From Gardnerella vaginalis (GTDB lineage: Bacteria; Actinomycetota; Actinomycetes; Actinomycetales; Bifidobacteriaceae): DNA of 64,000 bases. A model generated the notes under the pieces. It worked only from the letters and a program-made list of their open reading frames with translations, was not told the origin of the DNA and ran no database searches. Location: the NCBI RefSeq assembly GCF_001563665.1, contig NZ_KQ961867.1, positions 27,191 to 91,190 on the forward strand, written 5' to 3'. Both the position numbers and the translations under genes were made by a program. This document shows, piece by piece, positions 9,268 through 19,466 of this stretch. Each line of letters begins with the position of its first letter. Position 1 is the first letter of the stretch.

Positions 9268-9345
9268 CTTTGAATGATGTTTTAATAGATTATTTATAAT
9301 CTTAAATTTTCTGCTAAATATCATTCAAAGGTAAATATTTTTATT
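9268..9345 (+). terminator. Nested hairpin downstream of dnaN
   Basis: CTTTGAATGAT (9268-9278) pairs perfectly with ATCATTCAAAG (9320-9330). The loop contains a second perfect hairpin, GATTATTTATAATC (9288-9301). A T-rich stretch follows. It could end dnaN transcription, or be a cruciform or leader structure for recF. Confidence 0.55.
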
Positions 9346-9459
9346 TAGAAAACAAATAAGAATAAATAAATCATTAAATAATAAAATAAAAATATTAGAA
9401 TATAAAAAAACATTAGTTTTAAAAGATTTTGATTAGCAATTTTTTTTTTAGGAGGAATA

Positions 9460-10923
9460 ATGCATATTTCGCTTATTGCTCTAGATAATTTTAGATCATG
9501 GAATCATTGTGTAATTGATTGCAATCCTGATATTAATGTTTTTTATGGTAATAACGGTCTAGGTAAAACAAATATTGTTGAAGCTATTGAAGTTATTTCA
9601 ACTGGAGTAAGTCATAGAACTTCTTTAACAACTCCACTTATTAAAAAAGGAAATTCTTCTGCAACTATTCGTTTTAATGTTAATAATTTAAATAGTTTAA
9701 GTGATTTAAATAATACTTTTAAAAATAAGAATTTATTAGACAATGAAAAATTAAACGATTCTTGTAACGATTCTTGTAACGAAATTTGTACTTATGAAGT
9801 TACTTTGAATTCTAGAGGAGCTAATCGCGCTCGTATAAATTCTGGAAAATCTATTTATATGCGAGATGTTGTTGGCTTAATACCATCTGTTTCTTTTACT
9901 CCAAGAGATCAGTTTTTAGTATTAGGAGATCCTTCTAATCGTCGAACTTTTTTAGATCAAGCTGGAGTTTTACTGATATCTGGATACTCTAGACTTATTC
10001 AAGAATATAAGCATATTGCTAAGCAAAGAACTGCTTTATTAAAACAATTATCAAATAATTCTGTAAATGTTTCTCTTTCAAGTTTGGAAATTTGGACTGG
10101 AAGATTGATTGAAGTTGGTATTTCCATAACTAAAAATCGCATAAAAATTATCAAAGAACTTTCAAAATATTTTTCATCTATTATAAGTGAAATAACTAGC
10201 TGTAAGCAAAATGCAAATATAATTTATAATCCTTCTTTTGAAGAAGTTTTTGATGTTTTTAGCGATGCTACTGGTGAAGATAACTGTAATCTTGATTGTA
10301 ATGTTGATGGCGTTTTTTGCCGTGATACAAATGGTGAAGTTTCTGTTGGTGAAAAAAATAGTGATTACTTATTTAAAAGTTGTGCTTCAAAAATAAGTGA
10401 GCATTTTCAACGTATCTATGCTGGTGAAGTTGCTAGAGGATGTAATCTTATTGGCCCTCATCGTGATGATTTTTCTATAGAACTTGACGGATTTGATGCT
10501 AGAGATTTTGCATCTAATGGAGAGTCTTGGACTATTGCTTTAGCTCTGAAAATGTCTTTATTTAAGGCTTTAGAAGATAAAAATAATCAAAAACCTATTA
10601 TTATTTTAGATGATGTTTTTTCTCAATTAGATGAGTCGCGTAGATTGCAAATAGTCAATTTTATTCGTAATAAAGGTCAAGTTTTTATTACTGTTGCTTC
10701 ATTAAGTGATATACCGAAAAATGATGTTATAAAAAGTGATTCTTTTATTGATGTTTCTAAATTAGTTTTTTGTGAAAATAATTTTAATAATACTATTCAA
10801 AACATTGATTCTAGTCATAAAAGTATTATCGATGAAGTTATTTCTAAGCGAAATTTAAGTGGTTCGAGTAGTAGTGATTCAAATGATGTAAGCAGTAAAG
10901 AAAACAATGGTGAGAGAATATGA
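9460..10923 (+). CDS. recF: DNA replication and repair protein RecF
   Basis: RecF is an SMC-like ATPase that helps load RecA at gaps. Walker A is GNNGLGKT (residues 30-37). The ABC-type signature region and Walker B follow in NGESWTIALALKMSLFKALED and PIIILDDVFSQLDESRR. At 487 residues it exceeds the usual 360-400. The excess is an Asn/Asp/Cys-rich insertion before the C-terminal lobe (about residues 265-300), a shorter one near 95-110, and a Ser/Asn-rich tail. The ATG follows AGGAGGA. Its stop overlaps the next gene by four bases. Confidence 0.95.
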   Translation: MHISLIALDNFRSWNHCVIDCNPDINVFYGNNGLGKTNIVEAIEVISTGVSHRTSLTTPLIKKGNSSATIRFNVNNLNSLSDLNNTFKNKNLLDNEKLNDSCNDSCNEICTYEVTLNSRGANRARINSGKSIYMRDVVGLIPSVSFTPRDQFLVLGDPSNRRTFLDQAGVLLISGYSRLIQEYKHIAKQRTALLKQLSNNSVNVSLSSLEIWTGRLIEVGISITKNRIKIIKELSKYFSSIISEITSCKQNANIIYNPSFEEVFDVFSDATGEDNCNLDCNVDGVFCRDTNGEVSVGEKNSDYLFKSCASKISEHFQRIYAGEVARGCNLIGPHRDDFSIELDGFDARDFASNGESWTIALALKMSLFKALEDKNNQKPIIILDDVFSQLDESRRLQIVNFIRNKGQVFITVASLSDIPKNDVIKSDSFIDVSKLVFCENNFNNTIQNIDSSHKSIIDEVISKRNLSGSSSSDSNDVSSKENNGERI

Positions 10924-11378
10924 AGAAGCCTGTACATTTAATTTTGAATCTTGATACTAGAGTTTTACCATCACTTATTTTTGAACCTATTAAAAATAAG
11001 GGAGAAAAATTAGAAAAGCTAGATCAAAAGCAAGAGGATTCTTGGGAAAGTTTTGGTAAGCCTGGAAGAGATCCTAGCAAATTAAATTCTGTTTTAGACT
11101 TATTTGCTCATAATCATAATTGGGACAAATTCCTTACAATTTCTAAATTAAATAAGCTATGGCCAAATATTATTGGTGAATATAATGCAAAATTTAGCAA
11201 AGTTGAAGATTTAGATAAAGAAACTTTAATTATCAGCGCTTATAATCAGTCTGCTTATACAATTACAAAATTTTTAGTTAATTCATCTAAAAAAATTATT
11301 CTTAAAAAAATAGAGGAAAAGAGTATAAAAAATATTAAAAATATAAAGTTAGTTATTTCAACTGATAAAAAACATTAG
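10920..11378 (+). CDS. DUF721 / DciA-like protein
   Basis: DUF721 proteins include DciA, which loads or recruits the replicative helicase in bacteria lacking DnaC. The conserved piece is visible: WDKFLTISKLNKLWPNIIGEY followed by TLIISAYNQSAYTITKFL. The ATGA overlap with recF implies coupled translation. Actinobacteria keep this gene between recF and gyrB. The N-terminal half and Lys-rich tail are poorly conserved. Confidence 0.85.
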   Translation: MKKPVHLILNLDTRVLPSLIFEPIKNKGEKLEKLDQKQEDSWESFGKPGRDPSKLNSVLDLFAHNHNWDKFLTISKLNKLWPNIIGEYNAKFSKVEDLDKETLIISAYNQSAYTITKFLVNSSKKIILKKIEEKSIKNIKNIKLVISTDKKH

Positions 11379-11426
11379 TTTTTGTTTTTGTTTTTGTTTT
11401 TGTTTTAGTTTTAGTTTTAGTTTTTT
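11379..11426. repeat. TTTTTG / TTTTAG hexanucleotide tract
   Basis: Right after the DciA-like stop, TTTTTG repeats about four times and then TTTTAG about three times. No gene overlaps it. It lies about 230 bases before gyrB, so it could mark termination or a variable spacer in the gyrB leader. Confidence 0.7.
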
Positions 11427-11653
11427 GGTTTCTAGTTTTACTTTTTAATATTGTTATTTAGTATTTTAATCTTTATATTTCGCTATATAAAGCCAAATCT
11501 TTACAATGGCTCTTATTCTTAAGCCGTCAGGGTATATGTGTAGAATGTCGTATGTTATAGTTCAATCGCTAGAACCCCCTTTTATGTGCTTTCTAGCGTG
11601 TATCGACCTTGTGAATAGCATATTTTGCGAGGCAATACGGGAAGGGATCGAAG

Positions 11654-13729
11654 TTGTCAAATATGGAAGACGATTCGATAGAGAAAATCAATGATGAGCA
11701 TAAGTTAGATGATGCTCAACTTGATGATTCGCTTGCTCCTGAACATTACGATGCTAGTGATCTTCGTGTACTCGAAGGTTTGGAAGCAGTGCGTATTCGT
11801 CCAGGTATGTACATTGGTTCAACAGGTCCTCGAGGATTACACCATTTGGTTTATGAAATCGTAGATAACTCTGTTGATGAAGCTTTAGCTGGTTATGCTT
11901 CTCACATTGAAGTGACGATTTTGCCAGATAATGCAATTAGAGTTGTTGATGATGGACGTGGTATTCCAGTTGATGAAGTACCTGGAGAAGGTGTTTCTGG
12001 TGTAGAAACAGTTATGACTAAGCTTCACGCAGGTGGTAAGTTTGGCGGCGGCGGTTATGCTGTTTCAGGTGGTCTTCACGGTGTTGGTATTTCTGTAGTT
12101 AATGCACTTTCTACAAGAGTAGATATTGAAGTTAGACGTCAAGGATTCCATTGGACTCAAACTTATATAAATCAGCATCCAACTGCTCCTTTAGCTAAAG
12201 GTGAGCCAATGGCAGAAGGTGAATCAACTGGTACTTCTGTTACATTCTGGCCAGATGCTGCAATTTTTGAAACTACTATTTATGATTTTGAAACATTACG
12301 TTCTAGATTCCAGCAAATGGCATTTCTTAATAAGGGATTAAAAATTTCCTTAACTGATTTGCGAAAGCCTGATGAAGCAGGTGATGAAGTAGCAGGGGAT
12401 GCTGAATCTAGTAATGAAGATAAACATAGAAGTGTGAGTTATAGATATGAGCATGGTATTAAAGATTACGTTGACTATTTAGTTAAATCTCGTAAAGCTG
12501 TTCCAGTAGAGCCAGATGTTATTGATTTTGAGGCTGAAGATCTTGAAATTGGTATTTCTGCAGAAATTGCTATGCAATGGACTGTTGCTTATTCTGAAGC
12601 AGTTCATACTTTTGCTAATACAATTTCAACTACTGAAGGTGGAACTCACGAAGAAGGTTTCCGTGCAGCTCTTACTACTTTAGTAAATCGTTATGCGCGT
12701 GAAAAGAATATATTAAAAGAAAAAGATACTAATCTTTCTGGTGACGATGTTCGCGAAGGCTTAACTGCTGTTGTTTCAGTAAAACTTACCACTCCTCAAT
12801 TTGAAGGTCAGACAAAAACTAAGCTTGGAAATTCCGAAGCTAAGACTTTTGTGCAGCGAGTTATGACTGAAAAACTCGGTGATTGGTTTGATGCTCATCC
12901 AAGTGAAGCAAAGAATATTATTCAAAAATCAATTGAAGCATCTCGTGCACGTTTAGCTGCAAAGAAAGCTCGCGAGAATACTAGACGAAAGTCTATTTTT
13001 GAAACTGCTGGAATGCCAGATAAATTGAAGGATTGCCAATCAAATAATCCTGAAGAATGCGAATTATTCATAGTAGAGGGTGATTCTGCAGGTGGCTCAG
13101 CAATTCAAGGTAGAGATCCTATTACTCAAGCAATTTTGCCTTTACGTGGTAAGATCCTTAACACTGAGCGTGCTTCAATAGACAGAATGATGAAATCAGA
13201 AACGATTGAATCCTTAATTACGGCTGTTGGCGGCGGTTACGGTGAAGATTTTGATTTAAGCAAAGTTAGATATCACAAAGTTATTATTATGGCTGATGCT
13301 GATGTCGATGGTGCTCATATTGCTACATTGAATTTGACTTTGTTCTTCAGATATATGCGTCCTATGATTACTGCCGGCTATGTTTACGTAGCTATGCCTC
13401 CGCTTTATCGTTTGAAGTGGAGTAAGGGAGCACATGATTTTGTTTATACTGATGCTGAGCGAGATAGAGTTTTAGCAGAAGGTAAAGCTGCTGGTCGTCA
13501 ACTTCCTAAGGGTGAAGGTATTCAGAGATACAAGGGCTTAGGTGAGATGAGCTATCAGGAATTGTGGGAAACTACTATGGATCCTGAGCATAGAATCTTA
13601 AAGCAAATTCATATTGAAGATGCTGCTCGTGCTGATGAAACGTTCTCAATGCTTATGGGTGATGAAGTAGAGCCTCGTAGACTTTTCATTCAGCGAAATG
13701 CTCATGATGCACGTTTCATTGATGCTTAA
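11654..13729 (+). CDS. gyrB: DNA gyrase subunit B
   Basis: GyrB supplies the ATPase of gyrase, which introduces negative supercoils. The GHKL ATPase elements are present: EIVDNSVDEAL, VDDGRGIPV and GGLHGVGISVVNAL. The TOPRIM domain shows EGDSAGGSA and DADVDGAHI, and the end carries QRYKGLGEM. I used the TTG at 11654, which has AAGGGA six bases upstream. An ATG at 11663 is the alternative, but its spacing is long. gyrA follows after about 70 bases. Confidence 0.97.
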   Translation: MSNMEDDSIEKINDEHKLDDAQLDDSLAPEHYDASDLRVLEGLEAVRIRPGMYIGSTGPRGLHHLVYEIVDNSVDEALAGYASHIEVTILPDNAIRVVDDGRGIPVDEVPGEGVSGVETVMTKLHAGGKFGGGGYAVSGGLHGVGISVVNALSTRVDIEVRRQGFHWTQTYINQHPTAPLAKGEPMAEGESTGTSVTFWPDAAIFETTIYDFETLRSRFQQMAFLNKGLKISLTDLRKPDEAGDEVAGDAESSNEDKHRSVSYRYEHGIKDYVDYLVKSRKAVPVEPDVIDFEAEDLEIGISAEIAMQWTVAYSEAVHTFANTISTTEGGTHEEGFRAALTTLVNRYAREKNILKEKDTNLSGDDVREGLTAVVSVKLTTPQFEGQTKTKLGNSEAKTFVQRVMTEKLGDWFDAHPSEAKNIIQKSIEASRARLAAKKARENTRRKSIFETAGMPDKLKDCQSNNPEECELFIVEGDSAGGSAIQGRDPITQAILPLRGKILNTERASIDRMMKSETIESLITAVGGGYGEDFDLSKVRYHKVIIMADADVDGAHIATLNLTLFFRYMRPMITAGYVYVAMPPLYRLKWSKGAHDFVYTDAERDRVLAEGKAAGRQLPKGEGIQRYKGLGEMSYQELWETTMDPEHRILKQIHIEDAARADETFSMLMGDEVEPRRLFIQRNAHDARFIDA

Positions 13730-13798
13730 ATCTTAAAAATATTTGTAAATATTTTATAAGTGCAAAAATACTTCGAATCGTAAGAAAAAGGAATTACA

Positions 13799-16504
13799 TT
13801 GGTAGATGAAATGAACTCCGTCAATAATGATGGTGAAGAGCAGCTGCCGGACGAATCAATGGAGCCACAAAGCCCACAAGAAGCAGATAATACCGATTAT
13901 GGCTTAATGAAGGGTGCTCGCGTAAAGCATATGGATTTGCAACAAGAAATGCGTGAATCTTATTTAGCTTACGCATTATCTGTTATTGTTGAGCGCGCTT
14001 TACCTGATGTTCGTGATGGTTTGAAGCCTGTTCATCGCCGCGTTATTTACGCTATGTATGATGGCGGTTATAGACCGGATCGTGGATATAATAAGTGCTC
14101 TCGCGTTGTGGGTGACGTTATGGGTAAGTATCACCCTCATGGTGATTCTGCTATTTATGACACTTTAGTTCGTATGGCTCAATCTTGGTCTATGCGATAC
14201 ATGCTTGTTGATGGTCAAGGTAACTTTGGTTCTCCTGGTGACGATCCTGCAGCAGCAATGCGTTATACAGAATGTCGTATGGCACCTTTAGCCATGGAAA
14301 TGGTTAGAGATATTGATAAAGACACTGTTGATTTCTTGCCTAATTATGATGGTAAAACTCAAGAACCTACAGTTCTTCCAGCACGTTTTCCAAATCTTTT
14401 AGTTAACGGTTCTGCTGGTATTGCTGTTGGTATGGCAACAAATATTCCACCTCATAATATGCGTGAAGTGGCTGATGGTGTGCACTGGGCTTTGAATCAT
14501 CCTGAAGCAAGTAAAGAAGAATTACTTGAAGCTTTAATTCAGCGTATTAAAGGACCTGATTTCCCTACTGGAGCAACGATCTTAGGTCATAAGGGAATTG
14601 AGCAAGCGTATAGAACTGGACGCGGCTTAATTACAATGCGCGCAGTAGTTAATACTGAGGAAATTAAGGGAAGAATGTGCTTGGTTGTTACTGAGCTACC
14701 ATATCAAGTTAATCCTGATCGCTTAGCTGCTTCTATTCGTGAAGCTGTTCGTGATGGCAAAATTCAAGGCATTGCGGATATGCGAGATGAAACATCTGGT
14801 CGTACAGGTCAGCGTTTAGTTCTTGTTCTTAAGCGAGATGCTGTACCAAAAGTTGTTTTAAATAACTTGTATAAGCATTCACAATTGCAGCAGACTTTCG
14901 GCGCAAATATGCTTGCTTTGGTTGACGGCGTTCCTAGAACTTTGAGTTTAGATGCTTTTATTCGTCATTGGGTAACTCATCAGCTTGAAGTAATTGATCG
15001 TCGTACTCGTTATTTGAAGCGCGAAGCCGAAGAAAGAGATCATATTTTACAAGGCTATTTGAAAGCCCTAGATATGATTGACGAAGTAGTTGCCTTAATT
15101 CGTCAATCTAAAGATGTTGATACTGCTCGCACAGGCTTAATGAATTTGCTTGATGTCGATGATGTACAAGCTGACGCTATTCTTGCTATGCAACTTCGTA
15201 GACTTGCAGCTTTGGAACGTCAAAAGATTTTAGATGAGCATGAAGAATTGATGCGCAGAATTGCTGATTATAACGATATTTTGGCAAGCCCAGAACGTCA
15301 ACGCAAAATTGTTGGCGATGAACTTGATGAAATAGTTGCAAAATATGGCGATGAACGCAGAACTAAGATTCTCCCATTCTCTGGTGAAATGAATGTTGAA
15401 GATCTTATTGCTGAAGAAAACGTTGTTGTAACAGTAACTCGAGCAGGTTATATCAAGCGAACTAAGGCTGATGAGTATCGTGCTCAGCATCGCGGTGGTA
15501 AAGGCATTAAAGGTGCAAAGCTTCGTGAAGATGATGTTGTTGATCATTTCTTCTTAACATCTACTCACAATTGGTTGCTTTTCTTTACTAATCGTGGTCG
15601 AGTCTATCGTTTGAAAGCTTATGAATTGCCAGAAGGTTCACGCGATTCTAAGGGTCAGCATGTTGCTAACCTATTGCAATTCGCTCCAGGAGAAACTATT
15701 CAAACAGTTCTTTCAATTCCAAATTATGATGTTGCTAAATATTTGGTTTTGGCAACTCGTTCTGGAAAAGTTAAGAAAACTTCTTTGCAAGAATATGATT
15801 CACCTCGTCAAGGTGGTTTAATTGCAGTTCGCTTAATGTCTAATGAAGAAACTGGTGAACCAATAGATGAGCTTATTGGTGCAGCACTTTGCAATTCAGA
15901 AGATGACATTATTCTCGTTTCTAAGCTTGGAATGAGTTTGAAGTTTAGAGCTGATGATGTGCAACTTCGCCCAATGGGACGTCAGACTGCTGGTGTTCAA
16001 GGTATGCGATTTAGAGATGGCGATGAATTACTTGATATGGATGTAGTTGCTGCTGAAACAAGTAAAGATCTTCTTGTTGTTACAAATGAAGGTTTTGCTA
16101 AGAGGACTGCTATTGAAGAATATCGTTTGCAAGGTAGAAATGGTTATGGTGTTAAAGCTGTACAGCTTGCAGAGGGACGCGGTTCTTTGGTTGGTGCTTT
16201 GATTGTTGAACAAACAGATCAAGTAATGGCAATTATGAAATCTGGAAAAGTAATTCGTTCAGATGTGAATGAAGTTAAGCGCACTGGAAGAACTACTCAA
16301 GGTGTCACACTTGCTAAGCCAGATAAAGGTGATGAGATTATTTCTATAGCTCGTAATGAAGAAAAAGATGAAGAAAATCCTGAGATAGTTGAAAATCAAG
16401 AATCTTCTGAATTTGATTCAAAAGAAGTAAAAGAGAGTCAAGAAATAAATGAATCTCACACTATGAACGAATCTAGCGAAGATACAGATAATAATAGTAT
16501 TTAA
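13799..16504 (+). CDS. gyrA: DNA gyrase subunit A
   Basis: GyrA breaks and rejoins DNA. The catalytic tyrosine is Tyr156 in [10 protein letters not shown]. The quinolone-resistance region reads [17 protein letters not shown], with Ser117 and Asp121 at the two positions most often mutated to resistance, so those residues are in their sensitive state. The C-terminal beta-pinwheel includes QRGGKGIKG as the GyrA box. The TTG at 13799 follows AAGGAA with five spacer bases. An ATG four codons in has poor spacing. The last approximately 45 residues are an acidic Glu/Ser/Asn tail. Confidence 0.97.
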   Translation: MVDEMNSVNNDGEEQLPDESMEPQSPQEADNTDYGLMKGARVKHMDLQQEMRESYLAYALSVIVERALPDVRDGLKPVHRRVIYAMYDGGYRPDRGYNKCSRVVGDVMGKYHPHGDSAIYDTLVRMAQSWSMRYMLVDGQGNFGSPGDDPAAAMRYTECRMAPLAMEMVRDIDKDTVDFLPNYDGKTQEPTVLPARFPNLLVNGSAGIAVGMATNIPPHNMREVADGVHWALNHPEASKEELLEALIQRIKGPDFPTGATILGHKGIEQAYRTGRGLITMRAVVNTEEIKGRMCLVVTELPYQVNPDRLAASIREAVRDGKIQGIADMRDETSGRTGQRLVLVLKRDAVPKVVLNNLYKHSQLQQTFGANMLALVDGVPRTLSLDAFIRHWVTHQLEVIDRRTRYLKREAEERDHILQGYLKALDMIDEVVALIRQSKDVDTARTGLMNLLDVDDVQADAILAMQLRRLAALERQKILDEHEELMRRIADYNDILASPERQRKIVGDELDEIVAKYGDERRTKILPFSGEMNVEDLIAEENVVVTVTRAGYIKRTKADEYRAQHRGGKGIKGAKLREDDVVDHFFLTSTHNWLLFFTNRGRVYRLKAYELPEGSRDSKGQHVANLLQFAPGETIQTVLSIPNYDVAKYLVLATRSGKVKKTSLQEYDSPRQGGLIAVRLMSNEETGEPIDELIGAALCNSEDDIILVSKLGMSLKFRADDVQLRPMGRQTAGVQGMRFRDGDELLDMDVVAAETSKDLLVVTNEGFAKRTAIEEYRLQGRNGYGVKAVQLAEGRGSLVGALIVEQTDQVMAIMKSGKVIRSDVNEVKRTGRTTQGVTLAKPDKGDEIISIARNEEKDEENPEIVENQESSEFDSKEVKESQEINESHTMNESSEDTDNNSI

Positions 16505-16590
16505 TAATTAAAATTATTTAATACTTAATTAAATAATTATTATTAAACACTTAAATAAAGAATAATAAACTTTAATAAAGTGTGAAAATT

Positions 16591-16640
16591 AAAGAGTATC
16601 AGTCTAATGGCACGTCCTTTTCGACTGATACTCTTTTTTA
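16591..16640 (+). terminator. Strong intrinsic terminator after gyrA
   Basis: AAAGAGTATCAGTC (16591-16604) pairs perfectly with GACTGATACTCTTT (16623-16636), followed by a T run. It separates gyrA from the DUF3566 gene. Confidence 0.92.
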
Positions 16641-16734
16641 TTAGAAATAAGCAATAAATAGGCTTAATCAGCACATTATAGAGTTATTAAAACTTCTTGT
16701 ACTGACTAAACAAATATAAGAGAAGGAATAATTC

Positions 16735-17238
16735 ATGAGCGAGGATTATGAACCAGTGCGTACAGCTTCTTCTGGAGCGTATTCATCTGAAAATAGTGGT
16801 GGTGCAATGCCTCGTACTATTGGAGGAATGGCTTCTTCTCAGACTAAAAAAAGAGCGCATTCTTCGCATCGTCCACGAGCACGTAGAATGAGCCTTTCTT
16901 TAGTTAGGGTTGATCCTTGGTCTATAGCTAAAGTAGCATTTTTGCTGAGTGTTGCTGTAGGAATTATTCAAGTTATTGCTGCAGGTTTAGTATGGGTGTT
17001 CTTGAACATGGTTGGTGTTTTTGATCAAGTAACGCAGATTGTATCTTCTACTGGATTAGACACTAATGGTTTTAATCTTGCAGACGTATTCTCACTTCCT
17101 GCTGTTTTAAGCGCAACAACTATATTTTCAGTTGTTGAAATATTAGTTGCTACTGTTCTTTCTGTAATTGTTTCTTTGCTTTATAACGTTGTTGGAGCAT
17201 TAGTTGGAGGAGTTCATCTCACTTTGGGAGATGACTGA
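16735..17238 (+). CDS. DUF3566 transmembrane protein
   Basis: A 167-residue actinobacterial membrane protein with a Ser/Arg-rich cytoplasmic N-terminus and the family core from about residue 55 (RMSLSLVRVDPWSIAKVAFLLS). Two hydrophobic segments lie near 65-95 and 125-155. In mycobacteria the equivalent gene also follows gyrA. Its precise role is unknown, and cell-envelope or division links are inferred from context. The ATG is preceded by AGAAGGAA. The mscL gene begins 16 bases after its stop. Confidence 0.88.
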   Translation: MSEDYEPVRTASSGAYSSENSGGAMPRTIGGMASSQTKKRAHSSHRPRARRMSLSLVRVDPWSIAKVAFLLSVAVGIIQVIAAGLVWVFLNMVGVFDQVTQIVSSTGLDTNGFNLADVFSLPAVLSATTIFSVVEILVATVLSVIVSLLYNVVGALVGGVHLTLGDD

Positions 17239-17254
17239 TAGAGTTTAGAACATT

Positions 17255-17665
17255 ATGTTAAAGGGATTTAAAAAGTTTATTTCTCGCGGCAGCGTTATTG
17301 ATATGGCTGTTGGTGTTGTTATGGGTAGCGCTGTTACTTCAGTTGTAACAGCAATTGTTAAACACATAATTAACCCTTTAATTGCTATGATTTGTGGAAA
17401 ACCAGAGCTTAATGGTGTTCTTACAATTACATTTAATAGAGCAACAATATCTTTTGGAGCTGTTATAGGTGCTTTATTGAACTTCATTATTGTTGCTGCA
17501 GCTGTATATTTTTGTATAGTTCTTCCTATAAACAAATTAAGAGAAGTTAGCGCGAATTTGTTGCAAATAGATAAAGAAAAAACTGAAGAAGAGAAACGAG
17601 AGATTCGCGAAAAAGAAATAATTTCACTATTGAAAGATATTCGTAGTGAGTTAGCGAATAAATAG
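17255..17665 (+). CDS. mscL: Large-conductance mechanosensitive channel MscL
   Basis: MscL opens under membrane tension to release solutes during hypo-osmotic shock. The N-terminal amphipathic helix and gate read MLKGFKKFISRGSVIDMAVGVVMGSA, with TM1 to about residue 45. A periplasmic loop and TM2 (near 70-92) follow, then a charged cytoplasmic helix. The 136-residue length is typical. It is probably co-transcribed with the DUF3566 gene. Confidence 0.95.
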   Translation: MLKGFKKFISRGSVIDMAVGVVMGSAVTSVVTAIVKHIINPLIAMICGKPELNGVLTITFNRATISFGAVIGALLNFIIVAAAVYFCIVLPINKLREVSANLLQIDKEKTEEEKREIREKEIISLLKDIRSELANK

Positions 17666-17694
17666 TTTAGATTTAGTTTAGATTTAGTGAAGAA

Positions 17695-17743
17695 AAATAT
17701 CCTCTCTAACACAAAAGATGTTCAAAAGTTAGAGAGGATATTT
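17695..17743. terminator. Bidirectional terminator between mscL and the PAP2 gene
   Basis: AAATATCCTCTCTAAC (17695-17710) is the inverted complement of GTTAGAGAGGATATTT (17728-17743), flanked by A- and T-rich ends. It lies between two converging genes and can serve both. Confidence 0.92.
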
Positions 17744-17767
17744 ACTTTTATTGTTATTTTGTTATTT

Positions 17768-18526
17768 CTATTTTTCGCTAGTGTTTTCTATTTCAGTGTT
17801 TTCTATTTCAGTGTTTTCTACTTTATTCAATATATCTGATCCATTTATTTTATTGATTTTAATTGATTCATATAAACCACGTTTTTGAAACATGTAGAAA
17901 ATAGTTGTTGCTAATAGCGGATAAATAATAGCTGAAGTTAGAACATCTGTAGGGAAGTGTGCTGCAACAATAAGTCTGGATATTGCAACAATAATCACAA
18001 CAAATCCACTTATAAACAATCCTGATTGAAGGAAAGTAGGTTTTTTAAGATAAACAATTAACATGATCATCGTGCAAATTGCTACAGCTGCAGCAGTGTG
18101 ACCACTAGGAAAGCTTGGATCTGGAGGTAATTGAACAGATATTCCTATATTTGGCCTATTCCTATGAACAGCAAATTTAACTGCAAAAACGTATATCATC
18201 GGAAGTAATGATATAAGGAGTTGAACAATAGTAATTTTATAATTTTTATGTATATAAAGAGATGCTAACGCTAATAAAACTAATATAAGAATGCAACATT
18301 TAGTTGAGAAAATTATTGCTATAACATGAGAAATTGAATACAAAAAATGTGGAGAATTATTATGGAATAAAGCGACTATAGAATTTTCATAAGCAATTTC
18401 TTTTGGATTTGTCAATATTGCTTTACCTATAATAGGAAAAGCAACAGCTAGTAAAAACGTTATAGAATACAAAAAGCATTGCATAACTTTTTTAAAATTC
18501 GAATTTTCATTATTATAAGTATTCAT
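17768..18526 (-). CDS. PAP2-superfamily membrane phosphatase
   Basis: This is a six-helix phosphatidic-acid/undecaprenyl-pyrophosphate phosphatase-type protein. All three PAP2 motifs are present in order: KFAVHRNRP, PSGHT and SRLIVAAHFPTD, with the catalytic histidines facing the outside. The likely substrate is a lipid phosphate, possibly undecaprenyl pyrophosphate in cell-wall recycling, but the sequence does not decide this. The C-terminal tail carries repeated IENTE units encoded by a 15-bp DNA repeat (about 17783-17822). It is transcribed towards mscL. Confidence 0.92.
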   Translation of the reverse strand: MNTYNNENSNFKKVMQCFLYSITFLLAVAFPIIGKAILTNPKEIAYENSIVALFHNNSPHFLYSISHVIAIIFSTKCCILILVLLALASLYIHKNYKITIVQLLISLLPMIYVFAVKFAVHRNRPNIGISVQLPPDPSFPSGHTAAAVAICTMIMLIVYLKKPTFLQSGLFISGFVVIIVAISRLIVAAHFPTDVLTSAIIYPLLATTIFYMFQKRGLYESIKINKINGSDILNKVENTEIENTEIENTSEK

Positions 18527-18737
18527 ATTATTTAAGAGTACTACATTAACTATGCTAAAAGGTGAATAAGTTATAACTAATAATGAATACTTTGATAAGG
18601 CTTTAATATTGATATATAAACCTTAATATTTGTTTTTGAGAGTTAAAAATTATTATAAAAATTATTATAAAAATATGGAATGTTGAATACCGTACCCGGT
18701 GACGAGTACTATGTTGAAAAGATAGAAAGGGTTTATA

Positions 18738-19439
18738 ATGAGCGTGCTTGACCGACTTGAGAAAAGCGTTGAAGGTGCAATGAACGGTGTCTTCGCCAAA
18801 TTTGGCTCTAAAGATTTACAACCTGTAGATCTTTCTAGTGCTTTGGAGCGAGAAATTGATTCTGAAGCCATGCCAATTGGTCATGATCATACGGTTGCTC
18901 CTAATGAGTATCGTTTTAAGTTGAGTACACCTGATTTTGATCATATTGAGCAATGGGGAAGTGAAGCATTGGCAAATGAACTTGCCGATAATCTTACTCA
19001 ATATGCTAAAAGTCAGCATTATGCTTTTGTTGGCCCTGTTGTGGTTATTTTTGAGGAAGATTTGGAATTAACAAAAGGCAATTTCCAATTATCTTCTGAA
19101 TCTGTTCAAGGTAATGCTGTTCCTGTTACTACAGAAGATCAATCTCAAAATCATCCTATGCTGGAAATCAATGGAAATCAGTATTTGTTGACTAAAGATA
19201 ACACTATTTTAGGTCGTGGATCTGGATGCGATATTGTTATTGATGATCCTGGTATTTCTCGCCGTCACCTTAATATCAATATAACTCCAGATGGTGTGAT
19301 TGCTAGGGATCTTGGTTCTACGAATGGTACTTTTGTTGAAGGTCACCAAGTTCCAGCAGCTACTTTAGTTGATGGCAATACGATTACCATTGGTAGAACT
19401 CGCATACTCTATTGGGCTTCCTCGCAAGATCAGGAGTAA
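18738..19439 (+). CDS. fhaA: FhaA-type DUF3662 and FHA domain protein
   Basis: FhaA reads phosphothreonine signals in actinobacterial cell-wall control; in mycobacteria it binds PknB and the lipid II flippase MurJ. The DUF3662 domain covers about residues 1-115 (MSVLDRLEKSVEGAMNGVFA). The FHA domain covers about 150-225, with GRGSGCDIVIDD, SRRHL and LGSTNGTFVEG. The linker between them is shorter than in mycobacteria. The ATG follows GAAAGGG. It opens the fhaA-fhaB-pstP-rodA-pbpA-pknA-pknB operon. Confidence 0.94.
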   Translation: MSVLDRLEKSVEGAMNGVFAKFGSKDLQPVDLSSALEREIDSEAMPIGHDHTVAPNEYRFKLSTPDFDHIEQWGSEALANELADNLTQYAKSQHYAFVGPVVVIFEEDLELTKGNFQLSSESVQGNAVPVTTEDQSQNHPMLEINGNQYLLTKDNTILGRGSGCDIVIDDPGISRRHLNINITPDGVIARDLGSTNGTFVEGHQVPAATLVDGNTITIGRTRILYWASSQDQE

Positions 19440-19466
19440 GAGAACTTCTAAGAGACGAGCACGCGC

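Noticed and set aside
11506..11694. 62-codon open frame overlapping the gyrB start
   Set aside because: No ribosome site, no similarity, and it conflicts with the gyrB leader.
17245..17712. 155-codon open frame antisense to mscL
   Set aside because: mscL is clearly the real gene and the frame runs through its terminator.
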